DNA of 64,000 bases from contig NZ_CANMIW010000003.1 in the NCBI RefSeq assembly GCF_947498005.1, positions 1 through 64,000 of the forward strand, in the 5' to 3' direction. Of this stretch, positions 44,206 to 53,961 are shown piece after piece. The position numbers and the translations under genes were made by a program. Origin of the DNA: an uncultured Winogradskyella sp. (GTDB lineage Bacteria; Bacteroidota; Bacteroidia; Flavobacteriales; Flavobacteriaceae). The first letter of the stretch is position 1. Each line of letters begins with the position of its first letter. Below the pieces are notes generated by a model. The model made no database searches and had not been told where the DNA came from. It saw only the letters and a list, made by a program, of their open reading frames with translations.

Positions 44206-45292
44206 ATAGAATTATCAATTGCCTAATTATTGTCGATGTTTTATCATAATTGTGAATTTTCACAAAGTAAATTCCTGTTTCAAATCCTGAAATATCAACC
44301 TTATTTTTTGTGGTAGTTGATATAATTTCCCCAGTTGAATTATAGATTGAAACGATACAATTCTCCTTATTTATTTCGAAATAATCTTGAGCCGGATTTG
44401 GGAAAATGATAAGCTTATTATCTTCAAATTCTTCAACATTTAAAGTGGGTATATCCAAGTGATACAGACCTTGTAAATCACTATTATTTTCTTCAGCAGA
44501 AATGTAATATTCAGTTGAATTAATAGCAGTTATGCCTTCAATTTGTGTTGAATAATTTAGAGGCACTTCAACAGAGGTCTTAGTTATTGTTCCGTTAGAA
44601 AATAGACCAGAATTAAAATCACTTAACTGAATTAAAAAAGCACCATTAAGGTCGTAACCACAAATAAGAATTGAATTAGTTATACTGTTATAAGTTGCTC
44701 CAGACACTAAGCCTTGGCTTACAATCGTGTCAATAGGAGCAATGCTATACGTTCCTGGTGTTTTAGATACTTGATAAATATTAGTGTTGCCATCTACCCA
44801 GTTTTTACTGAAAATATAAAGGTTATTGTTATAGTGAATTAATGCTTCAGCATCAAAATTAGTAGCTAAAGGACTTGGCGTAAAATCAGTTTGGTTGCTA
44901 TAATTAAAGTTAATAATATCAGCTGTTACAGATATGTTGGCAAAATAATCTGCAATACTAATTCTGTAGATTTTTAAATCGGTTCGTTCGCCTGTATAGT
45001 TGCCAAAATCGCCAATATAAATGTAAGTATCATCATGCGCTAAATCTTCCCAATCTGTGTTAGTTGCATTGGTTATGGTAACGGTTCTTGTGATGTTTCC
45101 TGTGCTGACATCAACATCATAAAGCTCGTTAGAAGCATCAGAATCGTTATGAGAAATCAATGTATTATTAAGATATAATAAGCCTGATGTTTCGGTTAAT
45201 GCTGTATCTAAACCAGAATGTAAGGTTAATTGTTGTGCATTAGAATTAATAATAAAGACTAAAAAAAGGAGTTGAGAAAATTTAATCTTCAT
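44204..45292 (-). CDS. Secreted T9SS-sorted protein with propeller-like body
   Basis: A 362-residue secreted protein if started at ATG 45292, which gives the signal MKIKFSQLLFLVFIINSNAQ; the frame open to 45328 adds twelve non-signal-like residues. The body (TETSGLLYLNNTLISHNDSD ... THDDTYIYIGDFGN) recalls SdiA-regulated/esterase-like propellers. It ends with a type A sorting domain: IIFPNPAQDYFEI, VDISGFETGIYFVKIH. It is therefore surface-attached or released by T9SS. The substrate is unknown. Confidence 0.82.
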   Translation of the reverse strand: MKIKFSQLLFLVFIINSNAQQLTLHSGLDTALTETSGLLYLNNTLISHNDSDASNELYDVDVSTGNITRTVTITNATNTDWEDLAHDDTYIYIGDFGNYTGERTDLKIYRISIADYFANISVTADIINFNYSNQTDFTPSPLATNFDAEALIHYNNNLYIFSKNWVDGNTNIYQVSKTPGTYSIAPIDTIVSQGLVSGATYNSITNSILICGYDLNGAFLIQLSDFNSGLFSNGTITKTSVEVPLNYSTQIEGITAINSTEYYISAEENNSDLQGLYHLDIPTLNVEEFEDNKLIIFPNPAQDYFEINKENCIVSIYNSTGEIISTTTKNKVDISGFETGIYFVKIHNYDKTSTIIRQLIIL

Positions 45293-45392
45293 TCTAACAT
45301 TAGTTTTTAATTCAAACAAAAATAACAATTCATTACTTTTTTAGTTTATATTTTTATTTAGGGCTTGAAGGTTATGTTTATTTGCGAAATTT

Positions 45393-46121
45393 TTATTTTG
45401 CCACTCTCAATCCTTCAGCATAACTACTGCTAAACTCACTATTTTCAACGGCTTTCGCTGCTTTCTCAATATCATATACTGCTCGTTTAAAGGTGACTTT
45501 TATAGCGTTAGGATTAGAAGGTATTGTGTTTTGGTTCAATTCCACAATAGCATAACAAAGTCTAGAATCGCCATCTTTTGGTTTGCCTACGGAACCAATA
45601 TTTACAACATGTTTATAACCGTTTTCACTTTTAATAACACGATGAAAGGGTTTATGAGTATGGCCACATAAAAGCACATCGGCTTTTTGTGATTGCATCA
45701 TCTCTAAAACGTCTTTTTCAGGATAATCAACAACCATATAATCGTTAATCGCTTTTACGCTACCATGAACCATTAATAAATTAAAAGATTCATTATTACT
45801 CATAAAATTGAGTACTAATTGTCTCGGTAAATTAATGAGATAATTTCTATTATTATCTGAAACCATTGCACGTGTTAAGCCTTTGTTTGACGGTTTTAAT
45901 TCTTGCACAAGAGGTAATAACAAGGCTTCATCATGGTTTCCCATAATTGTAGGTATGTTTCGCTCTCTGATGGCGTTAACTACTTCATTTGGCCAAACAT
46001 TATAGCCAACCAAATCACCTAAACAATAAATGGCATCTACATTTTCCGCATCAACATCTTTAAAAAAGGCTTCTAAAGCTGGTAAATTGGCATGTATATC
46101 TGAAAAAAAAGCTATTCTCAT
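45393..46121 (-). CDS. Metallophosphoesterase at the end of the arsenic operon
   Basis: A calcineurin-like phosphodiesterase of 242 residues with the full metal set: [51 protein letters not shown] and [12 protein letters not shown]. This is the YfcE/MJ0936-like group. Its start overlaps the stop of the ACR3 pump by four bases (ATGA), so it is coupled to the arsenic operon. The substrate is unknown; a role in arsenate stress is inference from coupling. Confidence 0.88.
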   Translation of the reverse strand: MRIAFFSDIHANLPALEAFFKDVDAENVDAIYCLGDLVGYNVWPNEVVNAIRERNIPTIMGNHDEALLLPLVQELKPSNKGLTRAMVSDNNRNYLINLPRQLVLNFMSNNESFNLLMVHGSVKAINDYMVVDYPEKDVLEMMQSQKADVLLCGHTHKPFHRVIKSENGYKHVVNIGSVGKPKDGDSRLCYAIVELNQNTIPSNPNAIKVTFKRAVYDIEKAAKAVENSEFSSSYAEGLRVAK

Positions 46122-47170
46122 TTACTTACAATTTTTGGTGTGTCAAAATACTTCTTTTTCAACCAAAAGGACACACGAACTAGTAAAATTAAAGCTGGTA
46201 CTTCTACTAAAGGTCCAATGACACCAGCAAATGCTTGTCCGGAATTTAAACCGAAAACAGCAATTGCAACGGCTATGGCTAATTCAAAATTATTTCCTGC
46301 TGCAGTAAAGGCAACAGCTGTTGTTTTGTCGTATTCTGCACCTGTGGCTTTTGTGAAAAAGAAACCAATGATAAACATTAAGGTAAAATAGACTAACAAA
46401 GGAACCGCAATTATTAAAACATCCATTGGGATTTCAACAATAAGTTCGCCTTTTAAAGAAAACATGATGATAATTGTAAATAATAATGCGATTAAAGTTA
46501 ATGGCGAAACCGCTGGAATAAATTTAGTAGTGTACCACGCTTCGCCTTTTATTTTGACTAAAATTACTCGACTTAAAATGCCTAAAGCAAACGGAATACC
46601 TAAATATATAGCAACACTTTCTGCAATAGTGGCAACAGAAATATCTACAATGGCACCTTCAAACCCAAAATAGGGTGGAAGTACTGTAATAAAAATCCAT
46701 GCATAAAAACTATAAGCAAAGACTTGAAAAATACTGTTTAAGGCTACTAAACCTGCACCATATTCACTACTGCCTTCTGCTAAATCATTCCAAACTAAAA
46801 CCATGGCGATACAACGTGCTAATCCTATTAAGATTAAACCAACCATGTATTCTGGATAATCGCGCAAGAATATAATGGCTAAAAAGAACATTAAAACAGG
46901 GCCAATAATCCAGTTGAGAATTAATGAAATCGATAAGATTTTTGTATTTCGAAAAACCTTTGGTAGCAACGCAAAATTTACTTTCGCTAAAGGTGGATAC
47001 ATCATAACAATTAACCCGATGGCGATAGGAATATTGGTGCTTCCACTACTAAATGAATTTACAATTTCTGGAAATGACGGGAAAAAATAACCAATTCCGA
47101 CACCAATGGCCATGGCTGCAAAAATCCAGACCGTTAAATAACTATCTAAAAAACTTAATTTCTTTTTCAT
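46118..47170 (-). CDS. arsB: ACR3-type arsenite efflux permease
   Basis: A 350-residue membrane protein of the ACR3/BASS family with ten helices. The conserved Cys lies in [18 protein letters not shown] near residue 115, followed by the family stretch [14 protein letters not shown]. The Glu in [15 protein letters not shown] near residue 295 is also family-typical. It exports arsenite. Position fits arsR, DUF6428, arsC, pump order. Confidence 0.93.
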   Translation of the reverse strand: MKKKLSFLDSYLTVWIFAAMAIGVGIGYFFPSFPEIVNSFSSGSTNIPIAIGLIVMMYPPLAKVNFALLPKVFRNTKILSISLILNWIIGPVLMFFLAIIFLRDYPEYMVGLILIGLARCIAMVLVWNDLAEGSSEYGAGLVALNSIFQVFAYSFYAWIFITVLPPYFGFEGAIVDISVATIAESVAIYLGIPFALGILSRVILVKIKGEAWYTTKFIPAVSPLTLIALLFTIIIMFSLKGELIVEIPMDVLIIAVPLLVYFTLMFIIGFFFTKATGAEYDKTTAVAFTAAGNNFELAIAVAIAVFGLNSGQAFAGVIGPLVEVPALILLVRVSFWLKKKYFDTPKIVSK

Positions 47171-47173
47171 TAC

Positions 47174-47806
47174 TTATGTGTTGATTTGAGAGAAAATATA
47201 GAATAATTCAGTGGCGATTTGAAGACTTCTTTCGTTATACTTTTCTGCTTGCTGTGGTGTATTGTCAAAGGCTTTTGGGTCTTCAAACATAATAGGAATT
47301 CTTTGTTCTGCACCAACAACTAAAGGACAAGCTTCATTAGCAGAATCACAGGTCATAATAGCTGCGAATTCTGATTTTGGATTAAAGTCATCATTTAATT
47401 TCTTAGAAAAACCAATAATAGGATGCTCATTTTGATCATATTTTATACTGTAAACTGGGTTTTTACCTTCAGAAAGGGTCTTGATTTCAAATCCAGAGTT
47501 CTCTAATGTTTGCGCAACCATAGGAAAAAGCGCAGTAGCTTCAGTTCCGCCAGAATAGCAAAACACATTTTGTATGCTGAAGTAATGTGCCAAGGTTTGC
47601 GCCCAAACTTGTGATAAATGACTTCTACGTGAGTTATGCGTACAAATAAAATTGATATGTACGTCTTTTTTGTTAGTAACCTTATCTTGAATAAATGCTA
47701 CTAAGGGTTGTAATATCAATTTTCTTTCTTCAGAAATGGTGTCTGTGTTTAAGCTTAGTATAGCAATTTCTATTTCAGAAAACAGGTTGGATTTTGTGGT
47801 TATCAT
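47174..47806 (-). CDS. arsC: Arsenate reductase-like low-molecular-weight tyrosine phosphatase
   Basis: A 210-residue protein with the LMW phosphatase P-loop CTHNSRRS (C-x5-R) near residue 51 and the Cys pair region in MTCDSANEACPLV. This is the thioredoxin-linked ArsC type, longer than usual (about 140) because of an N-terminal helical extension. It should reduce arsenate to arsenite for the pump, three bases downstream. Confidence 0.88.
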   Translation of the reverse strand: MITTKSNLFSEIEIAILSLNTDTISEERKLILQPLVAFIQDKVTNKKDVHINFICTHNSRRSHLSQVWAQTLAHYFSIQNVFCYSGGTEATALFPMVAQTLENSGFEIKTLSEGKNPVYSIKYDQNEHPIIGFSKKLNDDFNPKSEFAAIMTCDSANEACPLVVGAEQRIPIMFEDPKAFDNTPQQAEKYNERSLQIATELFYIFSQINT

Positions 47807-47823
47807 TTTATATTATTTAAAGG

Positions 47824-48291
47824 TTAACAACAGTTGCCATCTGGTGTACAACAAGGTTCTTCGGTTAGATCTCTAAATTGTAATTTTGGTTTTTCTGCAG
47901 GAATTCCGCATTTATCTTTGGCTAAACAATCTGTTTGTTTGTTGGTTAATAAGAAGTTTTTACCATCAAAATCTAACCCGAATTTACCAATAGTATCGTC
48001 TTGGTATTCTACTTCGATTTCTAAATCTCCTATGCCTAATACGTTTTCAGAAAGTTCAATGATTGATAGTAATTTTTCAGGATGCAATCTATGGTCGTAG
48101 TCATTGGCATTCCATAATTGAAAGTTAACTACCTCTTCGTTTCTAACAGTTCCTCCACAATCGATAAAGTTTTTTGTGATTTTTCCAACTTCAGTAACAT
48201 GAAAGTGATTTGGAACTAATTCGCCATTTGGTAATTGAAACGCTATGGTTTCTAATGCTTTTAGCTTGTTTTTAATTTCTGATAGTTTCAT
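47824..48291 (-). CDS. DUF6428 family protein of ars operons, Cys-rich tail
   Basis: A 155-residue cytosolic protein of a family (DUF6428) I know from Bacteroidota ars operons. It has a phage-like, strand-rich core (PNGELVPNHFHVTEVGKITK, VVNFQLWNANDYDHRLHP). The C-terminal 40 residues contain Cys in QTDCLAKDKCGIP and the tail EEPCCTPDGNCC. The six Cys could bind arsenite or a metal as a chaperone or sensor. No function is proven. It lies 53 bases after arsR and 17 before arsC. Confidence 0.8.
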   Translation of the reverse strand: MKLSEIKNKLKALETIAFQLPNGELVPNHFHVTEVGKITKNFIDCGGTVRNEEVVNFQLWNANDYDHRLHPEKLLSIIELSENVLGIGDLEIEVEYQDDTIGKFGLDFDGKNFLLTNKQTDCLAKDKCGIPAEKPKLQFRDLTEEPCCTPDGNCC

Positions 48292-48344
48292 AATATATTG
48301 TATTTGTTTATTGCAATAATGCGATTAATGAATATAAATTTTTT

Positions 48345-48695
48345 TTAGCAACAATTTTTATTTGAAAGATCTTGGTCTAAAAACTGCGATATAATTGCTT
48401 TCATTTTAGTCCAATTTTCTGAGTCTATACAATAGCAAACGCTTGTACCTTCTACATTTCCTTTAATTAAACCTAATAGTTTTAGTTCTTTTAGATGTTG
48501 AGAAATGGTTGGTTGCGCTAATCCTATTTCGCTAACTAAATCGCCACAAACACAGGTATCCATTTTAAATAAGTGTTGTAAAATAGCGACACGAGCAGGA
48601 TGACCAAAGGCTTTAGATATCACAGCTATTTCATTCTGTAAATCGGTAAATATTTCTGTTTTAGCTAATCCCATTGGTTTGTTGTATTTGTTCAT
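48345..48695 (-). CDS. arsR: ArsR-family transcriptional repressor
   Basis: A winged-helix repressor of the ArsR/SmtB family, 116 residues from ATG 48695. The helix-turn-helix is DLVSEIGLAQPTISQHLKEL. The metalloid-binding site appears as DTCVCGDL near residue 45; the C terminus ends NKNCC. Upstream frame to 48731 adds an unlikely basic stretch. It should derepress the ars operon when arsenite binds. A perfect palindrome is adjacent to the start. Confidence 0.93.
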   Translation of the reverse strand: MNKYNKPMGLAKTEIFTDLQNEIAVISKAFGHPARVAILQHLFKMDTCVCGDLVSEIGLAQPTISQHLKELKLLGLIKGNVEGTSVCYCIDSENWTKMKAIISQFLDQDLSNKNCC

Positions 48696-48696
48696 T

Positions 48697-48706
48697 GTAA
48701 TATTAC
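48697..48706. promoter_or_regulatory. Palindrome next to the arsR start, possible operator
   Basis: GTAATATTAC is a perfect ten-base palindrome two bases before the arsR ATG (minus strand), followed by AT-rich ATTAATATT repeats. It could be the ArsR site, but AT-rich palindromes are common here. Confidence 0.3.
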
Positions 48707-48781
48707 GATTAATATTCTTAATACAAAACAATTTTAATCTTTTTGTGAATACATTAAGAGAATAGGGAAGTGGTTGTAAAT

Positions 48782-49357
48782 TTAATTGAGCGTGGTAATT
48801 TTGATATTTCTAAAACTTACTTTTCCGTTGCCTTTGGCTTGTAAACCAATATAACCAGTCGCCGAAAAACTATCCATAGCATCAATTGTTAGGGTGTCAT
48901 TAATCCAAACTTTTAGTTGGCTTTCTTTAGCTAAAATTCTGTAAGTATTCCATTGGTTAATTGTGGTTACATTTGCTAAAGGATTTGCTTTAGCGACAAT
49001 AGCACCTGTTCTATTTGTTTGGTCAGGATGTAAATCCCAAATATTAAGTTCATAACATGTTTTAGGATTCATATTTTCGCTATTACAACGTATAAAAACG
49101 CCAGAATTTATAGTACTATCAGGTTTAAATTCTAACTTTAATTCAAAGTCTCTATAGTTTTGTTTTGTAATTAGATAACCTTCTCCATTTTGAATATTTC
49201 CAGTTAGTGTATTATCGGAAAATAACCAATTAGCATCGCCATAAGACGACCAATCATTTACGTTCTCTTGAAACAAGTTTTTTGATTGCTTACATGCAGA
49301 AATTAAGAACAATAAACTAAAGCATAAGATAATTTTAAACTCTGAATTTTTAATCAT
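48782..49357 (-). CDS. DUF1080 (3-keto-disaccharide hydrolase-like) lipoprotein
   Basis: A lipoprotein of 191 residues from ATG 49357 (signal ending LISAC); the frame from 49387 overlaps the upstream gene and adds ten residues. The DUF1080 domain shows DWSSYGDANWLFSDNTLTGN, YRDFELKLEFKPDSTINSGVFIRC and GYIGLQAKGNGKVSFRNI. This concanavalin-like fold is widespread in carbohydrate-use loci. It is last in the alginate operon, so it may act on a sugar product; that is inference. Confidence 0.85.
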   Translation of the reverse strand: MIKNSEFKIILCFSLLFLISACKQSKNLFQENVNDWSSYGDANWLFSDNTLTGNIQNGEGYLITKQNYRDFELKLEFKPDSTINSGVFIRCNSENMNPKTCYELNIWDLHPDQTNRTGAIVAKANPLANVTTINQWNTYRILAKESQLKVWINDTLTIDAMDSFSATGYIGLQAKGNGKVSFRNIKITTLN

Positions 49358-49371
49358 AATCACACGTTTTA

Positions 49372-50319
49372 TTAAGCTTCTTTCCAAAGTTTTTGAATCA
49401 TTTTTAAATCTGATTTCATAGCATCAAAAACCACTTTTTTATCGACTTTAATGTCGCTTCGTCCTTTTTCAGCACCTCCTAAAGAATATTCTAGGTGTAA
49501 GGATGTTGGTGGATTTAATTCATAAGATTTTAATAGTTTAAAGTACTTATTAAAATCTACCATACCTTCTCCAATGGGTACATTTATTACTTTGTATTTC
49601 CCATTAACTTTTGCCCATTTATAATCTTTTAGAACAATGGTCTGAATTTTATCATTTAAAAGTTTTAATCCATTCTCCCAAGATAATCCACCATCTACCA
49701 TGGCATGACGAATGTCGTATTGAACACCAAAATAATCTAAGTCTACGCTATCTAATATTTGATTTATTTCCCAGTACGATGCGCCAACTTTTGTGCCTGC
49801 ATGGTTTTGGTAACAGCCTATAATATTGTGTTGTTTGTTAATTTCTCCTAGGTTTTTAATCTGTTCTTGGTAGATTGCTATGGATTCTTCCATGGTTAAT
49901 GCTTCATGATATTTATACCAATTCATTCTGTAGTAATGCACATCTTGTTGTGCAGCTGTTTTTATAATATCTAAGTCGTAAGAATTATTAATATCAGTAA
50001 TTGCCGTTGTAATCATTTTACAAGAAGAACCTATAGATTTAATGTCTTTAATGGCTTTTGGTAAGTCAGTAAGTACATCTTCTGTTAAAACATGACCTTT
50101 TGGTCTAACGGTTAAGTCTAGTCCATTAAAGCCTAGTTCGGCAGCAACTTCAGCAGCTTCTTTAATATCTAAAAACTGTAAATGTTTTGAGAAAAGATGA
50201 ATATCTAAAGGTTTATCATCTGCAATTCCGCTAGACATATTTATTAACAAAGGCGCAAAGGGCATTGCTGCAACGGTAATTCCAGCTTTTTTAATAAATT
50301 TTCTTCTAGATAAATTCAT
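49372..50319 (-). CDS. Tat-exported sugar phosphate isomerase/epimerase-like TIM barrel
   Basis: A 315-residue xylose-isomerase-like TIM-barrel protein. The N terminus SRRKFIKKAGITVAAMPF is a twin-arginine signal, so it works outside the cytoplasm. The barrel has LGFNGLDLTVRPKGHV, VHYYRMNWYKY, FGVQYDIRHAMVDGG and LHLEYSLGGAEKG (metal ligands Glu, Asp and His). The exact substrate is unknown. It lies three bases behind the Nramp-like gene in the alginate operon. Confidence 0.85.
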   Translation of the reverse strand: MNLSRRKFIKKAGITVAAMPFAPLLINMSSGIADDKPLDIHLFSKHLQFLDIKEAAEVAAELGFNGLDLTVRPKGHVLTEDVLTDLPKAIKDIKSIGSSCKMITTAITDINNSYDLDIIKTAAQQDVHYYRMNWYKYHEALTMEESIAIYQEQIKNLGEINKQHNIIGCYQNHAGTKVGASYWEINQILDSVDLDYFGVQYDIRHAMVDGGLSWENGLKLLNDKIQTIVLKDYKWAKVNGKYKVINVPIGEGMVDFNKYFKLLKSYELNPPTSLHLEYSLGGAEKGRSDIKVDKKVVFDAMKSDLKMIQKLWKEA

Positions 50320-50322
50320 GTA

Positions 50323-51576
50323 TTAAAATATTAGAATCCAACCATAATAAATGGAAAGAAGTGATAAAAACAGTATGCCTAAGTAGGTTAAGAATTGTAA
50401 CCCTCGTTTTGGTTTTTGATTAACTGGAACTTCATTACTTAAAACATTTTTTAAATTCATATAACCAACAATAGGAGCAAGAACAAAGGATGTTGCTGTG
50501 GCTACGGCTAAAATTAATCCCATATTGGCGCCAAGTGCATAAAGAACAACAATGCTCATCACAGCAATAATTACAATACTAGAAGCGTAGTATTTTCGGC
50601 CTTTAAATTTTTCGTGTTCGCCAACTAATAAACCAATAATATCTACACTCACTCTTGCAATAGCATCATGTTGCGTTAAACAAGTGCTATACATGGTCGC
50701 AAAGGCTGAAATAGCGATAAAGACATATGCCCAATTGCCAATATGAGTAGAAAATAGACTAATCACTTGATCCGCAAAGATAGTTGCGTTTCCACTTAAT
50801 TCTGTTCCAGAGCCATAAAGCGTCATGCAGCCTATAATTAAAAAGAAAATCGCCAAAACAGCCGTCATTATATAACCTAAATTAAATTCTTGCAATGCTT
50901 CTTTTAAAGGTGGTTTTTTGTGGTCAACTTTATATTTTTCAGCGCTCCAAAGACTCAGCCAACTACTGCCTTCAACAGCTGTTGGCATCCAGCCGATTAA
51001 TACAATTAAAAATAATATGCCTGTTTCGTTAAAGATTTCAGGAGCATTAAAATTAGCAATAGAAGAGATTTGTCCTTTGTTAATGACAAGTACAGTGGTT
51101 ACTAATAAAGCGCCAAATAATATAGGTATTAAGAACTTCAGTGTGGTTTCTAATAATTTATATTTTCCAATAATTAAAATGATACTATTGAAAAGAAACA
51201 AACCTAAAGCCACTGTGGTTATGCCAACATCATGAATACCTAAAATATTAATTAAAAGACCTGCAGCAATAGAACATAATGCGGCAGGACTAGCAATGCT
51301 AGTTGCTAATGTAATAAAGGCATACAACCATAAATAGCCTTTTCCTCGATTACTATAACCTTCAATTATACTTTTACCCGTTACGTTGGTGTATCTAATG
51401 CCAAATTCAAAAAATGGATATTTTAAAAGGTTGGCCAAAATAATCGGAATAACCATTATCCAGCCATATTGAGCACCTGCTTTTGTAGAAAGAACTAGAT
51501 GTGATGTACCGATTGCCATACTAGCAAATAGAAGACCAGGACCAAGGTTTTTGAGAATTGTTTTAATTGTATTCAT
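50323..51576 (-). CDS. Nramp-fold transporter lacking canonical metal ligands, in alginate operon
   Basis: A membrane protein of 417 residues with about 11 helices in the Nramp-related family. The TM1 site DPGN reads IGTS (residues 22-25 after GLLFASMA) and TM6 has GWMPTAVEGSS in place of the MPHN context. The Asp and Asn ligands are missing while the Met-Pro is kept. It starts 14 bases after the PL6 lyase gene and ends three before the TIM-barrel gene. It may import an alginate breakdown product or counter-ion; Mn transport is not supported. Its function is inference. Confidence 0.8.
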   Translation of the reverse strand: MNTIKTILKNLGPGLLFASMAIGTSHLVLSTKAGAQYGWIMVIPIILANLLKYPFFEFGIRYTNVTGKSIIEGYSNRGKGYLWLYAFITLATSIASPAALCSIAAGLLINILGIHDVGITTVALGLFLFNSIILIIGKYKLLETTLKFLIPILFGALLVTTVLVINKGQISSIANFNAPEIFNETGILFLIVLIGWMPTAVEGSSWLSLWSAEKYKVDHKKPPLKEALQEFNLGYIMTAVLAIFFLIIGCMTLYGSGTELSGNATIFADQVISLFSTHIGNWAYVFIAISAFATMYSTCLTQHDAIARVSVDIIGLLVGEHEKFKGRKYYASSIVIIAVMSIVVLYALGANMGLILAVATATSFVLAPIVGYMNLKNVLSNEVPVNQKPKRGLQFLTYLGILFLSLLSIYYGWILIF

Positions 51577-51590
51577 TGAGTCGTTGGTTA

Positions 51591-53909
51591 TTAGTACAGG
51601 ATTTCTAGTTTTTGTTGGTCTTCAACTTTAATATCTCCAGAATTAATGACCGTATTATTTTTATGATGATTATTCTTTTCGCCCCAAAGTAAAGCGACAA
51701 GTTTTACAGGATTATCCTTAAATGTATTATCAGAAATATGAACATTGATAATACCTGGTGTTTTAATCAACAACTCAGATTTTTCTGTTTTACCACAATT
51801 TGTAAATAGGTTATTAGAAAGCGTTAAAACACCACCAATAGTAGATTCATCATAACCACCTCTGTAAAAATGAATCAGATTTTGGCTGATATTATTGAAT
51901 TCACAATTGTTGAAAGTAACCATTTCTGCATTATAATCGCCTTTTTCATCAGCAGCTAATACAAAGCCGTTTTTACTGTTTTTAATAATGGTTTTGTTGA
52001 AGTTGATACTATCTGCAAAAGACCCTTTTGAAGCTTTTAAGATGAAGTTGAAATTGTCAATAATACAATCGTCGATAAGTAGATAGTATGCTGAAGCCAT
52101 ATTTTCAGAGAGAGGCGCAAATGCGAGTTGATTGCCTTGTCCTTTTATACTAATATTTTGAAGCTTAAGATTCCCTTTAGGATTCATTTCAAACAAAGGA
52201 GTTTGTTCTTTTCCTTTATAAATAATTTCAACACTATTTTCTCCATTAGCTCGAAGCGTTATCTCCTTATCAATTTTAAGAGATGTATTCACTGAATATT
52301 CAGTATCAGTGAGCTCAATAATATCGCCTGATTGTGCTTGAAGAATTAATTTTGAAAGCTCGCCTGATTTTGATGATGCCCTATGAATATTAGGTTTTGA
52401 AATTTCTTTTTCGGTTGAAAACCAATCTGGTCCATATAGACTTTTATCTATTTTGAAGTTTTCAGCAGCCGTTAATTGATTAATTGCTCCAACTTTACTG
52501 TTATCGCTTCGAGATGAGCCAAATAAGTCGTTTTTTATTCTTACAAAGTCATAACCATTGAATACGCTATCTAAAGCTTGGTTATTGGGAGTTTCAGGTG
52601 CATATAACCAATCATTGATTTTCTTCATTTTAATGGTTTCATTTTGAAACACATCAAATTCTGAATAAACACTAGCATTATTATCTAAAACATTGTTTTT
52701 AAATAGAATTCCGCTCATGTCATCATGATTGACCAAAGGTGCCGAATCTGATTTTGTATTGTAAATAAGGTTATTGGCAATAGTTGTTCTGATAGGAGGT
52801 GCCGAACGAATTTCACTTTTTGGTAAAACATCTGCACTTGCTAAATTTTGACCAACTCCAATTTGAAATGGCGATTTACAATCTACCCAAGTATTATAAG
52901 CTACAACCACATCTGCGACCTGTTTGTAGCGATTTAAAGGCGTCATAGGAATGCCATTCATTATGGCAAGAGGACTTCTAAATTGTTCGCCTCTTATTTT
53001 GTAGAAATAGTTGTTGGTAATCCAATGACCTGTATTTACAGCTCTTATTCCTCCGTAAAAATCCGAATCGTCGCCACCAATAAAAATGTTAGCATCTACA
53101 TTGGCATAATTGCTATGCCTTAGCACTAATGAGCCTTCGCATTTATAGAAAATATTGTTAGTAAATGCATTGTAATTTGTTTTATCTGAAATGATTTCAA
53201 CTTCGCCATTACAAGCATCAAAATAATTGTTAGAGACGTTAACGTAACCAGGTGTTAATCTTGTTTTACTATCGCCAACCCTTATGGTTTCTGCTCTTGG
53301 ACCACCTTTCCTTGGTCGTGGGCCAAAATAATTATTCACTATTTGATGATGGTTATTTATATGTTCATTACCTGTAAAAAAGACTCTAATCGTTTCGCCA
53401 TCATTAGATTTTCCAGAAATATAACAATGGTCTAATTGATTGTGTTTACCATAAAACTCTACCCAACGGTCGTTTGTAGAACGGTTTGGTTTTGTAAACC
53501 CTTCAATCACTGTATTTGTAACTCTAGTGTGGTTGGCAATACTATCCTTACTAATCATGTATTTGATGATAGAACTTTCGGGAGAATAGCCATTTCTAAA
53601 ATATAAACCTTCAACATTAAGATATGTACCACCTAAATGCAAAAATGATTGGCCTTCAATAAATACTTCGCCTGGCGTTTCAGCTTTTAGCGTAATTGGT
53701 GCTTCTTCAGTACCTAAGCCATAGAATTTTATTTGGGTATCTTTCCAAATACCATTAGCTAAAATGATTGTGCTTCCTGGTTCAGCTTGTGATATAGCGT
53801 TTTGAAGTTCTGCTATATTTTTGATTAAAACCTCGTCGTCAACTTTGTTTTTATCGTTGCAAGAAAACAGTAAAAGCGTTGTTAAGGCTATTATTAGATT
53901 GTATTTCAT
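51591..53909 (-). CDS. PL6 alginate lyase, two beta-helix domains, lipoprotein
   Basis: A 772-residue lipoprotein (lipobox FSC near residue 17) made of two parallel beta-helices, the arrangement of two-domain PL6 lyases. In the first domain, GEVEIISDK places Ca ligands Glu at 236 and 238, catalytic Lys at 243 and Arg at 264 (LVLRHSN). The spacing is the same as in AlyGC (Glu213, Glu215, Lys220, Arg241). It should cut alginate by beta-elimination outside the cytoplasm, giving unsaturated uronates. The second helix begins near residue 500. It lies 52 bases behind the KduD-type gene. Confidence 0.92.
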   Translation of the reverse strand: MKYNLIIALTTLLLFSCNDKNKVDDEVLIKNIAELQNAISQAEPGSTIILANGIWKDTQIKFYGLGTEEAPITLKAETPGEVFIEGQSFLHLGGTYLNVEGLYFRNGYSPESSIIKYMISKDSIANHTRVTNTVIEGFTKPNRSTNDRWVEFYGKHNQLDHCYISGKSNDGETIRVFFTGNEHINNHHQIVNNYFGPRPRKGGPRAETIRVGDSKTRLTPGYVNVSNNYFDACNGEVEIISDKTNYNAFTNNIFYKCEGSLVLRHSNYANVDANIFIGGDDSDFYGGIRAVNTGHWITNNYFYKIRGEQFRSPLAIMNGIPMTPLNRYKQVADVVVAYNTWVDCKSPFQIGVGQNLASADVLPKSEIRSAPPIRTTIANNLIYNTKSDSAPLVNHDDMSGILFKNNVLDNNASVYSEFDVFQNETIKMKKINDWLYAPETPNNQALDSVFNGYDFVRIKNDLFGSSRSDNSKVGAINQLTAAENFKIDKSLYGPDWFSTEKEISKPNIHRASSKSGELSKLILQAQSGDIIELTDTEYSVNTSLKIDKEITLRANGENSVEIIYKGKEQTPLFEMNPKGNLKLQNISIKGQGNQLAFAPLSENMASAYYLLIDDCIIDNFNFILKASKGSFADSINFNKTIIKNSKNGFVLAADEKGDYNAEMVTFNNCEFNNISQNLIHFYRGGYDESTIGGVLTLSNNLFTNCGKTEKSELLIKTPGIINVHISDNTFKDNPVKLVALLWGEKNNHHKNNTVINSGDIKVEDQQKLEILY

Positions 53910-53961
53910 TATTTAGTTTATTAGATATAATTTGTAGAGATTTATCTTGTTTTGAGTGCTG

